From contig NZ_MRUL01000002.1 in NCBI RefSeq assembly GCF_002006995.1, positions 434,001 through 498,000 on the forward strand: DNA of 64,000 bases. Reading direction: 5' to 3'. The stretch comes from Izhakiella australiensis (GTDB lineage Bacteria; Pseudomonadota; Gammaproteobacteria; Enterobacterales; Enterobacteriaceae). Positions 8,903 to 18,894 of this stretch are shown in pieces (positions within the stretch are counted from its first letter, which is position 1; each line of letters opens with the position of its first letter). Both the position numbers and the translations under genes were made by a program. Under the pieces are notes generated by a model. That model searched no databases, had not been told where the DNA came from, and worked only from the letters and a program-made list of their open reading frames with translations.

Positions 8903-9808
8903 ATGGACCCACTTTCTCAGGTCGTTGCCCTGTTGCAGCCGGGCGCAGCTTACTCCAAGCTGGTCACCGGCTCCGGTCGATGGCAGGTACGTCAGCCCCA
9001 TGCCGGGCACGCCTTTTTCTGCGCCGTGCTGGAAGGGCACTGCGAGATGACCTTTGACGGTCAGCCCCCAATTGCTCTACGGCAGGGTGATTTCATACTG
9101 ATGCCCGCGAATCCAGGATTCACGGTTTCGACCCATAGCGACGATCAAGCCCCGCTGCATACCGCACAGGTCACCACCCTCGCCCCCGGCGTGGTGCATT
9201 TTGGCGATCGTCAGCAAACGCCCGATTTGCGCATGATGGGCGGCGTGTTCGCCTTTGGCTCGCCAGATGCCAGCCTGTTGCTCAGCCTGCTGCCCACACT
9301 GCTTCACCTCCAGGGAGAGCCCCGCCTTGCGCGGCTGGCTGCCTTGCTCAACGAAGAGTCCCGTGCTGATAAGCCAGCCAGGGATGCGGTAATGAATCAC
9401 CTGCTGGAAGTGATGCTGATCGAGGCATTACGCTCCGAACACAACGGTGCAACAACGCCAGGTCTGGCACGCGGGCTGGCCGATCCGCGCCTGGCCGCCG
9501 CGATAAGGATAATGCACGATCGTCCGGCTCATGGCTGGACGGTCGCCGCGCTGGCCAAAGAGTCCGCCCTGTCCCGCACAAGCTTTTTTGAACGTTTCAG
9601 CAACGCACTGGGCGTACCGCCAATGGAGTATCTGCTCAGCTGGCGCATGGCGTTGGCCAAGGATTTATTGCGCCGCCAGCAGCAAAACCTCAGTGAGATT
9701 GCGCTGTATGTCGGTTACAGTTCGGCCAGCACTTTCAGCACCGCCTTCACGCGCCACGTCGGCCTGCCGCCGTCTCACTATGCGCAGCAGCTCAGAGAGC
9801 GACTCTGA
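8903..9808 (+). CDS. AraC-family transcriptional regulator with cupin sensor
   Basis: 301 residues. The N-terminal half (about 1-170) is a cupin-like AraC effector domain, seen in the GHAFFCAVLEGHCEMTFDG strand pattern. The C-terminal 100 residues hold the two AraC helix-turn-helix motifs, with RTSFFERFSNALGVPPMEYLLSWRMALAKDLL and the signature IALYVGYSSASTFSTAFTRHVG. AGGAG lies 8 nt before the ATG. Divergent from the SDR gene, which is its likely target. The effector is unknown. Confidence 0.85.
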   Translation: MDPLSQVVALLQPGAAYSKLVTGSGRWQVRQPHAGHAFFCAVLEGHCEMTFDGQPPIALRQGDFILMPANPGFTVSTHSDDQAPLHTAQVTTLAPGVVHFGDRQQTPDLRMMGGVFAFGSPDASLLLSLLPTLLHLQGEPRLARLAALLNEESRADKPARDAVMNHLLEVMLIEALRSEHNGATTPGLARGLADPRLAAAIRIMHDRPAHGWTVAALAKESALSRTSFFERFSNALGVPPMEYLLSWRMALAKDLLRRQQQNLSEIALYVGYSSASTFSTAFTRHVGLPPSHYAQQLRERL

Positions 9809-9830
9809 TCAATACAGCTAAAGAGGCACC

Positions 9831-10772
9831 ATGGATTTTTACGGTCTGGATTTAAACCTGCTGGTTGCCTTCGACGCGCTACTCAGCGAGCGCCACGTAT
9901 CCCGCGCCGCACAGCGTGCCGGCGTCAGCCAGCCGGCCATGAGCGCCGCCCTCGGCAGACTGCGGCGTCATTTTAACGATCCGCTGTTTATTCGCGCCGG
10001 CGGCTCACTTAGCGTCACGCCGCGCGCGCAGGAAATTGGCCGCTATGTTACCCAGGCCCTGAGTCCGCTTTCGGCACTGGTTGCCGCCGACGAGCCATTT
10101 CTACCCACCAGGCAACCGCTGAGTTTTAACCTGGCGATGGCCGAATACGCCCAGCAAATCCTGCTGCCGTCGCTCATGCGCCACCTCCAGCAGCAGGCGC
10201 CGGAGGTCACTCTGCACGTCCAGCTGTATAACGATCGTGACGAAGCGGTGAGCTGGCTGGACAGCGGCAAAGCCGATGCAGCGATCGGTATTGCGCCCAC
10301 GCGTGCGGAGAGTCGCATCGCCACCCGCCCGCTGCTGCAGGACAGCTTTGCTACCATTGTCCGCCGCTCAGACCACAACGATGGCGAAACCCTTAGCGAA
10401 TCACAGTTTTTGCAGCTGGGGCATATTCTGGTATCGCCTGAGGGCAACCGCTACGGCCTGGTGGATGAGCAGTTGCGTCAGCGCAGGCTACAGCGTAACC
10501 TGCGCCTGACGCTGCAAAGCATGTTTACCGTACCGGCAATCGTTGCCGGCTCGGATCTGGCCGCCACGCTGTTAAAACGCGTGGTGCTCCACTCCGCCTT
10601 CTGCCAGCAGCTGCGGCTGTTTGAGCCGCCGCTGACGCTGCCGGATATCACTTTCTGCTTGATCTGGCACCGCCGCAGCGAGGCCGCACAGGCGCAGCAC
10701 TGGCTGCGCGAGCTAATAAGCGCCGTTGCGGCGGAAATCAGCGCGGACAGCCAATCAACGCTGGCTGATTAA
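9831..10772 (+). CDS. LysR-family transcriptional regulator
   Basis: 313 residues. The N-terminal winged helix is classical (DLNLLVAFDALLSERHVSRAAQRAGVSQPAMSAALGRLR, about residues 6-45), followed by a periplasmic-binding-protein-like effector domain. The N-terminal pattern (DLNLL..FDALL.ERHV..AA) is of the NodD/SyrM/LinR-like branch of the family. It starts 23 bp after the AraC regulator and runs in the same direction, so the two may be co-transcribed. No obvious divergent target gene exists, so its regulon is not deducible. Confidence 0.85.
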   Translation: MDFYGLDLNLLVAFDALLSERHVSRAAQRAGVSQPAMSAALGRLRRHFNDPLFIRAGGSLSVTPRAQEIGRYVTQALSPLSALVAADEPFLPTRQPLSFNLAMAEYAQQILLPSLMRHLQQQAPEVTLHVQLYNDRDEAVSWLDSGKADAAIGIAPTRAESRIATRPLLQDSFATIVRRSDHNDGETLSESQFLQLGHILVSPEGNRYGLVDEQLRQRRLQRNLRLTLQSMFTVPAIVAGSDLAATLLKRVVLHSAFCQQLRLFEPPLTLPDITFCLIWHRRSEAAQAQHWLRELISAVAAEISADSQSTLAD

Positions 10773-10820
10773 TGATTAAGTCGCCGACGCGCGACCCTTA
10801 CCGATAGGCAATATTTTGCG

Positions 10821-11246
10821 ATGACACAGACAGTTGAAGAACTCAAGCAGCTATATCCTGGCGCTCAGGCATGGGCATTCGGCGACTCGGCCGAGCTGGC
10901 GGATACGCTGGCATCGCTGGTAGTGCGCGGCATAAAAACCGCGTCCTGCTGCTCGCTGGCTTGCTATCAGCAGGACGCGCCTGATGATGTCAAGCTGGGA
11001 AGCTACCACATTATTCTCGACGGCCGCGAACAACCGGTATGCGTTATCCGCATGCAGTCGCTGGGTCTTATCCGTTTTAATGATATGTCTGAAGCGCTGG
11101 CGGCGATGGAAGGCGAAGGCGATCTGTCGCTGGCGTACTGGCGTAAAGGCCACCAGGACTTTTTCAGCCGGGAAGGCACCTTCAGCGAAAATATGGAGTT
11201 AGTTTTCCAGACGTTTCGCGTCGTGCAGGTCGTCAGAGCCAATTAG
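10821..11246 (+). CDS. ASCH-domain protein
   Basis: 141 residues with an ASCH fold, an RNA-binding or nucleotide-modification-associated beta-barrel related to PUA domains. Supporting residues are the early W(A)FGDS stretch, GIKTASCCS and the C-terminal LSLAYWRKGHQDFFSREG motif; the GxKxxT/S and WRxxHxxFF elements are typical of this family. The family includes the E. coli N4-acetylcytidine amidohydrolase YqfB, but this sequence is of the longer subtype, so no enzyme activity is claimed. It lies 48 bp downstream of the LysR gene. Confidence 0.75.
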   Translation: MTQTVEELKQLYPGAQAWAFGDSAELADTLASLVVRGIKTASCCSLACYQQDAPDDVKLGSYHIILDGREQPVCVIRMQSLGLIRFNDMSEALAAMEGEGDLSLAYWRKGHQDFFSREGTFSENMELVFQTFRVVQVVRAN

Positions 11247-11314
11247 CGGCACGATTTGCCGTTTAGCGCCACTGGGTGTTACCCGCCAGAATCCGGCGGG
11301 TAATATCAGCAGCA

Positions 11315-11782
11315 TCAATCTTGATTCAGTTCATTCCAGCGTTGATACACTTTGATCGCGTCATGATGGGCGTGATGCACCATCGGCATGCGTCTTTCTG
11401 CGATCGGCTTTGAATACTCATCGTAAAAAGTCTCAAGTTCAAAATACTGGCGATCGTCACGGTAGTAAGGCGCATAGTCCTCGCGGGTAGTAATATAATT
11501 CACCCGTTGCGGACTGCAGTAATACAGTGCGCCAAGGCACATCGGACAAGGGCTGGCGAGGATATAAATTTCACAATCGTTAAGATTTTCTCTGCCCAGT
11601 TTTTTACAGGCGTCGCGCACCGCCAGAATTTCCGCATGGGCCGTCGGATCATTAGTTTGCGCGACCTTATTAGGACTTTCCGCGACAATTTCCCCTGCAC
11701 GCACAATAACGGTGGCAAACGGACGGCCCCCCTCTTCTACGTTTTTCATCGCCAGATCGATAGTCCGCTTAATAAAATCCAT
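11315..11782 (-). CDS. Nucleoside/guanine deaminase (CDA superfamily)
   Basis: 155 residues, a zinc-dependent cytidine-deaminase-fold enzyme of the guanine deaminase type (Bacillus GuaD is about 156 residues). The zinc and proton-shuttle motif HAE is at about residues 49-51 and PCPMC at about 82-86. The C-terminal tail rich in acidic and aromatic residues (DYAPYYRDDRQYFELE) is characteristic of this group, so guanine to xanthine is the most likely reaction. Divergent from a CynR-like LysR regulator with a 130-bp shared region carrying a palindromic operator, which suggests control by it. Confidence 0.8.
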   Translation of the reverse strand: MDFIKRTIDLAMKNVEEGGRPFATVIVRAGEIVAESPNKVAQTNDPTAHAEILAVRDACKKLGRENLNDCEIYILASPCPMCLGALYYCSPQRVNYITTREDYAPYYRDDRQYFELETFYDEYSKPIAERRMPMVHHAHHDAIKVYQRWNELNQD

Positions 11783-11853
11783 TACTCACCTCACTGTTGG
11801 CATCAGGCATCTGCGCCTGAAAATAAACCTTTTTGCAGTATGGCGGCGTTTTA

Positions 11854-11904
11854 CTATAAGTTAAAATACTGAATATCAATCATGGCTATAAGTAAACCTT
11901 ATAG
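11854..11904 (+). promoter_or_regulatory. LysR-type operator (palindrome plus half-site)
   Basis: CTATAAG-TAAAC-CTTATAG at 11886-11904 is a perfect 7-5-7 palindrome with the T-N11-A layout of LysR recognition sites. A matching half-site, CTATAAGT, lies 32 bp (three turns) away at 11854-11861. The pair sits between the deaminase and the LysR gene, as expected for autoregulation and divergent activation. Confidence 0.65.
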
Positions 11905-11912
11905 GTATTAAC

Positions 11913-12815
11913 ATGTCCCTGCGTCATCTCCACTATTTTATTGCCGTCGCCGACCACGGTAACTTCACCCGCGCCGCCGAAGCGCTGTACGTTTCGCAGC
12001 CGGCGTTATCTCAGCAGATCAAACAGCTGGAAGAAAACCTCGGCAGTCCGCTGTTTGACCGCAGCGGACGCACCACCAGGCTAACGGATGCCGGCGCGGT
12101 TTATTTGCAGTATGCGCGCCAGGCCCTGCAACAGCTTGAATCAGGGCGGCGAGCAATTCATGATGTGCAGGATTTAAGTCGCGGCCAGCTGCGCCTGGCG
12201 GTAACGCCAACCTTTAGTGCCTGGCTGATGGGACCGCTGCTGGCCGAGTTTTCCTGCCGCTATCCGGGCATTCACGTCAGGCTGAATGAATTATCGCAGG
12301 AGCGTATTGAACCGGCGCTGCTGTCCGATGACGCAGACTGCGGACTGGCCTATGATGCGCCGCGCTCTGCCGGTCTCAACTGCACAGCGCTGTTTGATGA
12401 AACTCTCGCGGTGGTGGTCAGCCGTCAGCATCCACTTGCAGCCGTCCCCGATTTGTCATTAACACAGCTTGGCGATCAGCGGCTAATTTTGCTCACGCGA
12501 GACTTTGCTACGCGCGGGCAGATTGATGATTTCTTTTTGCACCATAATATTGCGCCCACGGTAATGATGGAGGCCAGCTCCCCCGGCGCAGTATGCGAAA
12601 TTGTGCGTCACAGCCAGCTGGCTACCCTGTTGCCAGCCGCAATCGCGCATCCGGCTTCGGGTTTGACCGCGCTGGCGCTGCGCAACGCCGTCTTACGCCG
12701 TACGGCTATTTTGCTCCAGCGCGCTCAGGGCTGGCAGACCAGCGCCGCACAGGCTTTTTGTCAGCTGTGCGCTGAGCGCGCCGCGGCCATCGCCGGGGTG
12801 GCAAAAATCCTTTAA
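11913..12815 (+). CDS. CynR-like LysR-family regulator
   Basis: 300 residues. It has an N-terminal helix-turn-helix (LHYFIAVADHGNFTRAAEALYVSQPALSQQIKQLEENLG) and an effector-binding domain from about residue 90. Overall it resembles the cyanate regulator CynR in length and in the RHLHYF..VA....F opening. No cyanase genes are nearby. The divergent partner is the purine-type deaminase, which makes a nucleobase-related or unrelated small ligand plausible. The start follows directly after the palindromic operator at 11886-11904. Confidence 0.8.
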   Translation: MSLRHLHYFIAVADHGNFTRAAEALYVSQPALSQQIKQLEENLGSPLFDRSGRTTRLTDAGAVYLQYARQALQQLESGRRAIHDVQDLSRGQLRLAVTPTFSAWLMGPLLAEFSCRYPGIHVRLNELSQERIEPALLSDDADCGLAYDAPRSAGLNCTALFDETLAVVVSRQHPLAAVPDLSLTQLGDQRLILLTRDFATRGQIDDFFLHHNIAPTVMMEASSPGAVCEIVRHSQLATLLPAAIAHPASGLTALALRNAVLRRTAILLQRAQGWQTSAAQAFCQLCAERAAAIAGVAKIL

Positions 12816-12941
12816 CGACCACTGGTACGATTACCACCTTCACAGTCTGCAGGCAAAAAACGGGAAAAATTGCCAGCTTCGTCTAAAGTCGTTTGAGGCT
12901 CAGTTAGTTACAGCTGGGTCAGACATGACAAGGAGAGACCA

Positions 12942-14627
12942 ATGCAAAAATCTGCCGGTTACTGCCGCAGCATATCCGCAAATGTACTGCCCCTGGTGCT
13001 ATCGGGCTTACTGATTGGCGTTAACCTTCCTGCGCAGGCAGACAGCCCGCAGCGTATGCTCAACGAAAGTGCTCAACCCCCTGATATACGTTTCGGACCG
13101 CTTTATACCGCAGTGCAATCGGCCAAACTCTTTCCGGACCAGAAAACCTTTGCAGACGCTATCCCCAGATCCGATCCAAATACCATTCTTGCTGACTGGC
13201 AGATGCAAAAACATCAGCGTAACTTCGATCTGAAGCATTTTATTGAACTTAACTTTACCCTGCCCGGCAGCGGTGCTAAGTACGTTCCGCCCGCCGGACA
13301 GAGCCTGCGAGCTCACATTGACGGACTGTGGCCGGTTCTGACGCGCAATTCCGAAAAGGTGGCACGCTGGGACTCTCTGCTGTCGCTGCCAAAACCTTAC
13401 GTCGTGCCGGGCGGACGCTTTCGCGAGGTCTACTACTGGGACAGCTATTTTACCATGCTCGGCCTGGCCGAAAGCGGACGCTGGGATAGTGTGCAAAACA
13501 TGGTTGATAACTTCGCCTCGCTGCTGGACCGCTACGGCCATATTCCGAACGGCAATCGTAGCTACTACCTCAGCCGCTCGCAGCCGCCGTTTTTCAGCAT
13601 GATGGTCGACCTGCTGGCAAGCCATAACGGCGACGGCGTCTATCGCAAATATCTGCCGCAGTTGCAGAAGGAATACAGCTACTGGATGGCCGGTGCCGAT
13701 AAGCTTAAAGCGGGCGATGCCGCTTTGCGGGTAGTTAAGCTCAGTGATGGCAGCATCCTTAACCGCTACTGGGATGACCGGGATGCGCCACGCACCGAAT
13801 CCTGGCTGGACGATGTGCAAACTGCGCAAAAAGCGCCGTCGCGATCTAAGCAGCAGGTATGGCGCGACCTGCGCTCCGGCGCAGCCTCCGGCTGGGATTT
13901 CAGCTCGCGCTGGTTTGACAATCCCAACGATCTGGCATCGATCCGCACCACCTCACTGCTGCCGGTGGATTTAAACTCACTGCTTTATCATCTTGAGCTG
14001 ACGCTGGCGAAAGCCAGTAAGCTGAATAAGGACGCCGCCGCCAGTAACCGCTTTGACAAGCTGGCTAAAACCCGCCAGCAGGCAATTAACCACGTCCTGT
14101 GGGATGAAAAACAGGGCTGGTACGGCGATTATGACTGGCAGAAAAAAGCCCTCCATGGGCAGCTGACTGCGGCCACGCTGTTCCCACTCTATTTGCACAT
14201 CGCCAGCCAGCAGCAGGCCGACCGTACGGCCACGGCAGTACAAAGCCAGCTGCTAAAACCCGGCGGTCTGGTCACCACCACCATAAATAATGGCCAGCAG
14301 TGGGATGCGCCGAACGGCTGGGCGCCGCTACAGTGGGTGGCAGTGGAAGGGCTGAATCATTACGGTAAGCAAGCGCTGGCACGCGATATCGGCATGCGCT
14401 TTCTCAATAACGTGCAGAAAATCTATGATAAGGAACATAAGCTGGTTGAGAAGTACGTCGTGGAAGGCAAGAACATGGGCGGCGGCGGCGGCGGTGAATA
14501 TCCGCTGCAGGACGGCTTCGGCTGGACAAACGGCGTTACGCTAAAGCTGATGGACAGCTGGTGCCCGACGGGCGTTACCTGCAATAACGTAACGGATATT
14601 CCCGCCGCAGCCGAAGGAAAAAAATAA
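12942..14627 (+). CDS. treA: Periplasmic trehalase
   Basis: 561 residues, glycoside hydrolase family 37. It hydrolyses trehalose to two glucose molecules in the periplasm and so lets the cell use external trehalose. A Sec signal peptide covers about residues 1-34 (hydrophobic [19 protein letters not shown], cleaved after AQA). Family signature 1, [15 protein letters not shown], is at 156-170, and signature 2, [13 protein letters not shown], is at 453-465. The glycine-rich [17 protein letters not shown] loop near the C-terminus is also diagnostic. AAGGAGAG lies before the ATG. The synthesis gene otsA lies about 48 kb away at the right end of the window. Confidence 0.95.
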   Translation: MQKSAGYCRSISANVLPLVLSGLLIGVNLPAQADSPQRMLNESAQPPDIRFGPLYTAVQSAKLFPDQKTFADAIPRSDPNTILADWQMQKHQRNFDLKHFIELNFTLPGSGAKYVPPAGQSLRAHIDGLWPVLTRNSEKVARWDSLLSLPKPYVVPGGRFREVYYWDSYFTMLGLAESGRWDSVQNMVDNFASLLDRYGHIPNGNRSYYLSRSQPPFFSMMVDLLASHNGDGVYRKYLPQLQKEYSYWMAGADKLKAGDAALRVVKLSDGSILNRYWDDRDAPRTESWLDDVQTAQKAPSRSKQQVWRDLRSGAASGWDFSSRWFDNPNDLASIRTTSLLPVDLNSLLYHLELTLAKASKLNKDAAASNRFDKLAKTRQQAINHVLWDEKQGWYGDYDWQKKALHGQLTAATLFPLYLHIASQQQADRTATAVQSQLLKPGGLVTTTINNGQQWDAPNGWAPLQWVAVEGLNHYGKQALARDIGMRFLNNVQKIYDKEHKLVEKYVVEGKNMGGGGGGEYPLQDGFGWTNGVTLKLMDSWCPTGVTCNNVTDIPAAAEGKK

Positions 14628-14633
14628 ACGACC

Positions 14634-14660
14634 TGGCGCCATCGCTCAAGACGGTGGCGC
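14634..14660. terminator. Possible convergent terminator treA/ycdY
   Basis: A GGCGCCATCG/ACGGTGGCGC imperfect stem around CTCAAG lies in the 41-bp gap between the convergent treA and ycdY genes. It lacks a T-tract, so function is uncertain. Confidence 0.35.
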
Positions 14661-14668
14661 AATTCCGC

Positions 14669-15220
14669 TTACTCTTCGTCCTCTTCTTCTAACTCTTCAC
14701 GCATCGCCTGAATCGCGTCGCGGGTTAATGCCGCCAGCGTGCGATAAAAAGCCGTGGTTGCGTGCGCTTCCATCTTGCCAAGAAACGGTCCGCACCAGGG
14801 CATCAGATAATCATCAAACAGCGTTATCTGAGCGCCGATGGCGGCAGATTCCTGATCTTCCAGCCAGGATGATGCCAGCAAAATCTGCCCGATATGATCG
14901 GCTGGCGCATCGCTCAACGGCATACCCAATCCCTGTAGAAACTGACGGACTTCTGCCTCCTGCGGACCGTTTTCCCAGCGTGAACCGTAGGGCGGAACGC
15001 GGCAATCTTCACCGACAAACAGCGCGTTATAGTCAGTCGCCAGCGCCTGCGGATCGCTGCTCTGTTGCAGCCGGTTTAGCAGATCATCCTGCTCCAGCGG
15101 CCAGCTCTGCTGCAGCTTCCCTTCCTGCAACAGGGTAAACAGCGGCACCAGCAGCGGGTCCTGCGGCTGGCGGTTAAACAGCGAGCCAAGAACGCGGCAG
15201 ATGATGGAAAATTCATTCAT
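14669..15220 (-). CDS. ycdY: TorD-family chaperone YcdY
   Basis: 183 residues, an all-helical TorD/DmsD-family protein orthologous to E. coli YcdY. Features are YNALFVGE about residue 63 and the VPPYGSRWENG segment about residue 75, typical of the family, and an acidic C-terminal tail (EELEEEDEE). In E. coli YcdY is reported to assist the zinc phosphatase YcdX and to affect swarming. It starts 13 bp after ycdX stops, so the two are almost certainly co-transcribed. Confidence 0.9.
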   Translation of the reverse strand: MNEFSIICRVLGSLFNRQPQDPLLVPLFTLLQEGKLQQSWPLEQDDLLNRLQQSSDPQALATDYNALFVGEDCRVPPYGSRWENGPQEAEVRQFLQGLGMPLSDAPADHIGQILLASSWLEDQESAAIGAQITLFDDYLMPWCGPFLGKMEAHATTAFYRTLAALTRDAIQAMREELEEEDEE

Positions 15221-15233
15221 TGATCGGTTTCCG

Positions 15234-15980
15234 TTACGATATTAATTCAGCAAACTCAGGAATCGTTTTGCCGGTGCGCTGCGCGAGAAACGACAGCAGA
15301 CGCGCCGGCGAAGCATTTAACACGCGTTCCTGCGGGAAATCCACTTCATTCATAATGCGAATGCAGTGTTCAAAATTACCGAGGGTGAACGCAGTGTGCG
15401 AATCAGAACCGAGCGCCAGACGGCCGCCGGCCTGCTTCACTGCCGCGACGATCGCCCGGCAGTTTGGCTCGCTTCCCACGCGCGAGGTGGTAAATGAGGA
15501 GTTATTGAGCTCCAGCGCAACCTCATACTGCGCCGCCGCCTCGGCTATTGCCGGAATATCTACCGGATACTTCGGGTTGCCCGGATGGCTGATGATATGT
15601 ACTTTGCCGCTCGCCATCGCCGCGATCATCGCTGCGGTATTGCTCGCTTTATCCTGCGGCGGCAGCACCGGCTCATGGAAACCAGCGATAATAATATCCA
15701 CCGCATCCATCATCGGCCCGCTGCAGTCAATTTCACCGCTGATATTTTTAATGTTGGCTTCGATGCCGCGCAGTATGCCTACGCCATCCACCAGCCGTGG
15801 CCAGACGCGCATATTGACAAAGTGCCAGTAGTGCGGCGCATCGGCCATGTCAGGGCCGTGGTCGGTGATCGCCAGCAGCTTGATACCAACCTGCCGGGCC
15901 TGTAAAACGTAGTCCCGCAGCGTACTGTAGGCATGGGTGCTGGCAACGGTGTGCATATGAAGGTCGACCGGATACTGCAT
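15234..15980 (-). CDS. ycdX: PHP-domain phosphatase YcdX
   Basis: 248 residues, colinear with E. coli YcdX (245). It is a trinuclear-zinc PHP-fold phosphatase. Metal ligands are visible in [11 protein letters not shown] near the N-terminus, in ITDHGPDM, in the HEP and ISHPGNPKY segments, and in [10 protein letters not shown]. The start at 15980 is chosen because AGGAGAAT sits 7 nt upstream and the protein then begins like its orthologues; an upstream-extended frame overlaps ghrA and has no such site. It forms a ghrA-ycdX-ycdY run, as in E. coli. Confidence 0.9.
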   Translation of the reverse strand: MQYPVDLHMHTVASTHAYSTLRDYVLQARQVGIKLLAITDHGPDMADAPHYWHFVNMRVWPRLVDGVGILRGIEANIKNISGEIDCSGPMMDAVDIIIAGFHEPVLPPQDKASNTAAMIAAMASGKVHIISHPGNPKYPVDIPAIAEAAAQYEVALELNNSSFTTSRVGSEPNCRAIVAAVKQAGGRLALGSDSHTAFTLGNFEHCIRIMNEVDFPQERVLNASPARLLSFLAQRTGKTIPEFAELIS

Positions 15981-16035
15981 ATAAATTCTCCTCAATGTCA
16001 AAGCAAGGATAGCATGCATCCCGCCAGAGTCAGGA

Positions 16036-16977
16036 CTAATAGCCGAGATTACGATCCACTTTGCCGGCAGGCGCTTCACCGGCCTCAAGCTTGAGAATGG
16101 CCGCGGCGATGTAGTCCATCGCTTCATCCGGCAGCGTAACCGCTGCGTTATGGGGTGTGATCGCCACCGCCGGATGCGCCCAGAAAGGATGGTCGCTGCT
16201 CAGCGGCTCGCTGGCAAAGACATCAAGCGCAGCACCGGCTATCTCTCCGTCGTCCAGCGCCGCCAGCAAATCTGTTTCGACCAGGTGCGCACCGCGAGCA
16301 AGATTCAGAATAAACGCCCCGCGCGGCAGCTGACGCATCAGCGTGCGGTTGATGATGCCGGCGGTCTGCGGCGTATTGGGCAGCAGGTTTATCAGCACCT
16401 GGCTGGCGCTAAGAAACTCCGCCAGCTGTTCGCCGCCATGATAGCTGGTCACGCCGTCTATCTGCTTCGCCGATCGGCTCCAGCAGCGCAGCGGAAAACC
16501 AAACGGCCGCAGGCACGCCGCTACACTTTTACCCAGCACGCCGGCGCCCATAATCCCGATAGCAAACTCGCTGCGGCGGCGATTTTTAAGATGATGCCAG
16601 TAATGCTGCTGCTTTTGCTGCTGGTATTCCGGGAAGCGGCGGAACCAGCTCAGTACGTGATACAAGGCATATTCCTGCATCTGCACCGCCATGCCGGTAT
16701 CTTCAAGGCGGAACAGGGGGATCTGCGGCGTCAGCATCGAAGGATGCTGTTTCAGCTGTTCAAGAATATCGTCCACCCCGGCGCCAAGGGCAAACAGCGC
16801 CTTAAGATCGGTGCGCCCCTGCAGCATTTCTACCGGCGGCTGACGCGCCAGCGCGTAGTCGGCCGGCGCATCATCGCCGGGCTGCCATAGCCGCACATTT
16901 GCCATCGGCAGGCGCCGCTTCATACCATTGAGCCAGGTTTCCGGGTTAAACGAAGGGTGATAGTAAATAATATCCAT
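16036..16977 (-). CDS. ghrA: Glyoxylate/hydroxypyruvate reductase A
   Basis: 313 residues (E. coli GhrA, formerly YcdW, has 312). It is a cytoplasmic D-2-hydroxyacid dehydrogenase that reduces glyoxylate and hydroxypyruvate with NADPH. The nucleotide-binding [10 protein letters not shown] motif is at about residues 143-152, followed by the [14 protein letters not shown] helix and the catalytic Arg, Glu and His region ending in ITPHNAAVT. First gene of the ghrA-ycdX-ycdY cluster, with a 55-bp gap to ycdX. Confidence 0.92.
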   Translation of the reverse strand: MDIIYYHPSFNPETWLNGMKRRLPMANVRLWQPGDDAPADYALARQPPVEMLQGRTDLKALFALGAGVDDILEQLKQHPSMLTPQIPLFRLEDTGMAVQMQEYALYHVLSWFRRFPEYQQQKQQHYWHHLKNRRRSEFAIGIMGAGVLGKSVAACLRPFGFPLRCWSRSAKQIDGVTSYHGGEQLAEFLSASQVLINLLPNTPQTAGIINRTLMRQLPRGAFILNLARGAHLVETDLLAALDDGEIAGAALDVFASEPLSSDHPFWAHPAVAITPHNAAVTLPDEAMDYIAAAILKLEAGEAPAGKVDRNLGY

Positions 16978-17192
16978 GTCATGACTCCTGTTTTTCTCTT
17001 AGGCTCGGAGAAAATGACCTGGCTGGCAAGTAAAACCTGATCGGCTGGTTAAGGATTATTCCTCAGCCTCAGGATTCAAACTGCCGGCAACGGGAATGAG
17101 GGTTTGCTTATGAAAATCCGCAGGTGCGGCAGGCGACAGTGAAATCGTCACCGCCGCCTGCCAGCGGGGATGCAGGCGGCGACCAGTGGCTA

Positions 17193-18197
17193 CTACTCTT
17201 CGCGGGTAATACCGAAATGACGGTAGGCGTGCTGTGTCGCCATGCGCCCGCGCGGGGTACGCTGGATAAAACCCTGTTGAATAAGATAAGGCTCCAGTAC
17301 GTCTTCGATCGTTTCACGCTCCTCGCCGATAGCCGCCGCCAGGTTATCCAGCCCGACAGGGCCGCCGGTAAACTTATCGATAATCGCCAACAGCAGCTTA
17401 CGGTCCATGTAGTCAAAGCCTTCGGTGTCAACGTTCAGCATATCCAGCGCCTTTGCCGCCACCTCGCCGCTCAGCTCACCGTCAGCGCGCACCTCGGCGA
17501 AGTCGCGAACCCGGCGCAGCAGGCGATTGGCGATGCGCGGGGTGCCGCGCGCGCGGCGCGCCACTTCCAGCGCCCCTTCAGGGGAGAGATCGAGTCCGAG
17601 ACAGCGCGCACTGCGAGACACAATATGCTGCAGGTCGGGTACCTGATAAAACTCAAGGCGCTGCACAATGCCGAAGCGATCGCGCAGCGGCGAGGTCAGC
17701 GAGCCGGCGCGCGTGGTGGCGCCGACCAGGGTAAAGGGCGGTAGATCCAGCTTAATCGATCGCGCGGCCGGACCTTCGCCGATCATAATATCCAGCTGGT
17801 AATCTTCCATCGCCGGGTAGAGTACTTCTTCAACGACCGGCGACAGGCGATGAATTTCGTCAATAAACAGCACGTCGTGGGGTTCAAGATTGGTCAGCAT
17901 CGCCGCCAGGTCGCCGGCTTTCTCCAGCACCGGTCCGGAAGTGGTACGCAGATTGACGCCCATTTCGTTAGCGACGATGTTCGCCAGGGTGGTTTTGCCA
18001 AGGCCTGGCGGCCCAAAAATCAGCAAATGATCCAGCGCGTCGCCGCGCATTTTGGCCGCTTTGATGAAGATTTCCATCTGCTCGCGCACCACAGGCTGGC
18101 CGACATACTCCTCCAGCAGTTTGGGGCGGATAGCTCTGTCGGCTATCTCCTCGTCACTCACGGTGCCCGGTGAAACCAGGCGATCGGCTTCAATCAT
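17193..18197 (-). CDS. ruvB: Holliday junction branch migration ATPase RuvB
   Basis: 334 residues, hexameric AAA+ motor that drives branch migration with RuvA. Walker [10 protein letters not shown] is at about residues 62-70 and Walker B FIDEIHRL at about 110-117. Sensor 1 GATTRAG and the arginine-finger region LRDRFG follow, and a winged-helix C-terminal domain closes the protein. It lies 7 bp downstream of ruvA and is co-transcribed with it from the SOS-regulated promoter. Confidence 0.98.
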   Translation of the reverse strand: MIEADRLVSPGTVSDEEIADRAIRPKLLEEYVGQPVVREQMEIFIKAAKMRGDALDHLLIFGPPGLGKTTLANIVANEMGVNLRTTSGPVLEKAGDLAAMLTNLEPHDVLFIDEIHRLSPVVEEVLYPAMEDYQLDIMIGEGPAARSIKLDLPPFTLVGATTRAGSLTSPLRDRFGIVQRLEFYQVPDLQHIVSRSARCLGLDLSPEGALEVARRARGTPRIANRLLRRVRDFAEVRADGELSGEVAAKALDMLNVDTEGFDYMDRKLLLAIIDKFTGGPVGLDNLAAAIGEERETIEDVLEPYLIQQGFIQRTPRGRMATQHAYRHFGITREE

Positions 18198-18204
18198 GCT
18201 TACC

Positions 18205-18819
18205 TCAGATGGCCGCGCGCAGCGCTTCGCGGATCAGCGTTTCACAATCGGCATCCGGCCGCCCTACTTTACTCACCATCCGACTGGCTTCCTGCGGTTT
18301 ATACCCCAACGCCACCAGCGCCGCAACGGCTTCAGACTCCGCATCATTACCGGCCGCCGCAGGCGATTCGCTGGTCAGGGCGAACGCCGTATCCGGTGCA
18401 AACAGGTCGGCATGCATCCCTTTGAAGCGATCTTTCATTTCCACCACCAGACGCTCGGCGGTTTTTTTGCCGACGCCCGGGATCTTAACCAGTGACGCCA
18501 CCTCTTCGCGCTCCACGGCGGTGACAAACTGCTGGGCAGACATGCCGGAGAGGATCGCCAGCGCCAGCTTCGGCCCTACGCCGTTAACTTTAATCAGCTC
18601 GCGGAACAGCGCGCGTTCCTGCTTGCTGTTAAAGCCAAACAGTAGCTGGGCGTCCTCACGCACCACGAAATGGGTAAAGATAATGGCTTCATGTTCCAGC
18701 GCCGGCAGCTCGTAAAAACAGGTCATCGGCATATGCACTTCATAGCCCACACCGTTGGCTTCAAGCAGAACCTGCGGGGGCTGTTTTTCCAGAATAATGC
18801 CTCTAAGACGACCGATCAC
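18205..18819 (-). CDS. ruvA: Holliday junction DNA-binding protein RuvA
   Basis: 204 residues (E. coli 203). The N-terminal OB-fold begins MIGRLRG. Tandem helix-hairpin-helix motifs are seen at [16 protein letters not shown] and [16 protein letters not shown], and the C-terminal domain (about 155-204) binds RuvB. RuvA tetramers clamp the four-way junction. The upstream region carries a LexA box, so expression rises with DNA damage. Confidence 0.98.
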   Translation of the reverse strand: MIGRLRGIILEKQPPQVLLEANGVGYEVHMPMTCFYELPALEHEAIIFTHFVVREDAQLLFGFNSKQERALFRELIKVNGVGPKLALAILSGMSAQQFVTAVEREEVASLVKIPGVGKKTAERLVVEMKDRFKGMHADLFAPDTAFALTSESPAAAGNDAESEAVAALVALGYKPQEASRMVSKVGRPDADCETLIREALRAAI

Positions 18820-18863
18820 CGTGTTTACCTTATGCTAATGAGGAAGTGGATTGGTTATAACAT

Positions 18864-18889
18864 AAAAAAGGCTGGATGGATATCCAGCC
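18864..18889 (-). terminator. ruvC terminator overlapping the ruvAB LexA box
   Basis: On the minus strand GGCTGGAT-ATCC-ATCCAGCC is followed by TTTTTT, a strong intrinsic terminator just after ruvC. The same stem reads CTGGATATCCATCCAG (18872-18887), a CTG-N10-CAG LexA operator in front of ruvA, nearly the same as the known E. coli ruvAB SOS box. Confidence 0.85.
18872..18887 (-). promoter_or_regulatory. LexA (SOS) box of ruvAB
   Basis: CTGGATATCCATCCAG fits CTG-N10-CAG and lies about 53 bp before the ruvA start codon. It gives LexA repression of ruvAB while ruvC, upstream, is outside its control. Confidence 0.85.
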
Positions 18890-18894
18890 TGTAC

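Noticed and set aside
8804-9040. Longer N-terminus for the SDR (328 residues)
   Set aside because: It would overlap the divergent AraC gene and lacks the ribosome site present at 8803.
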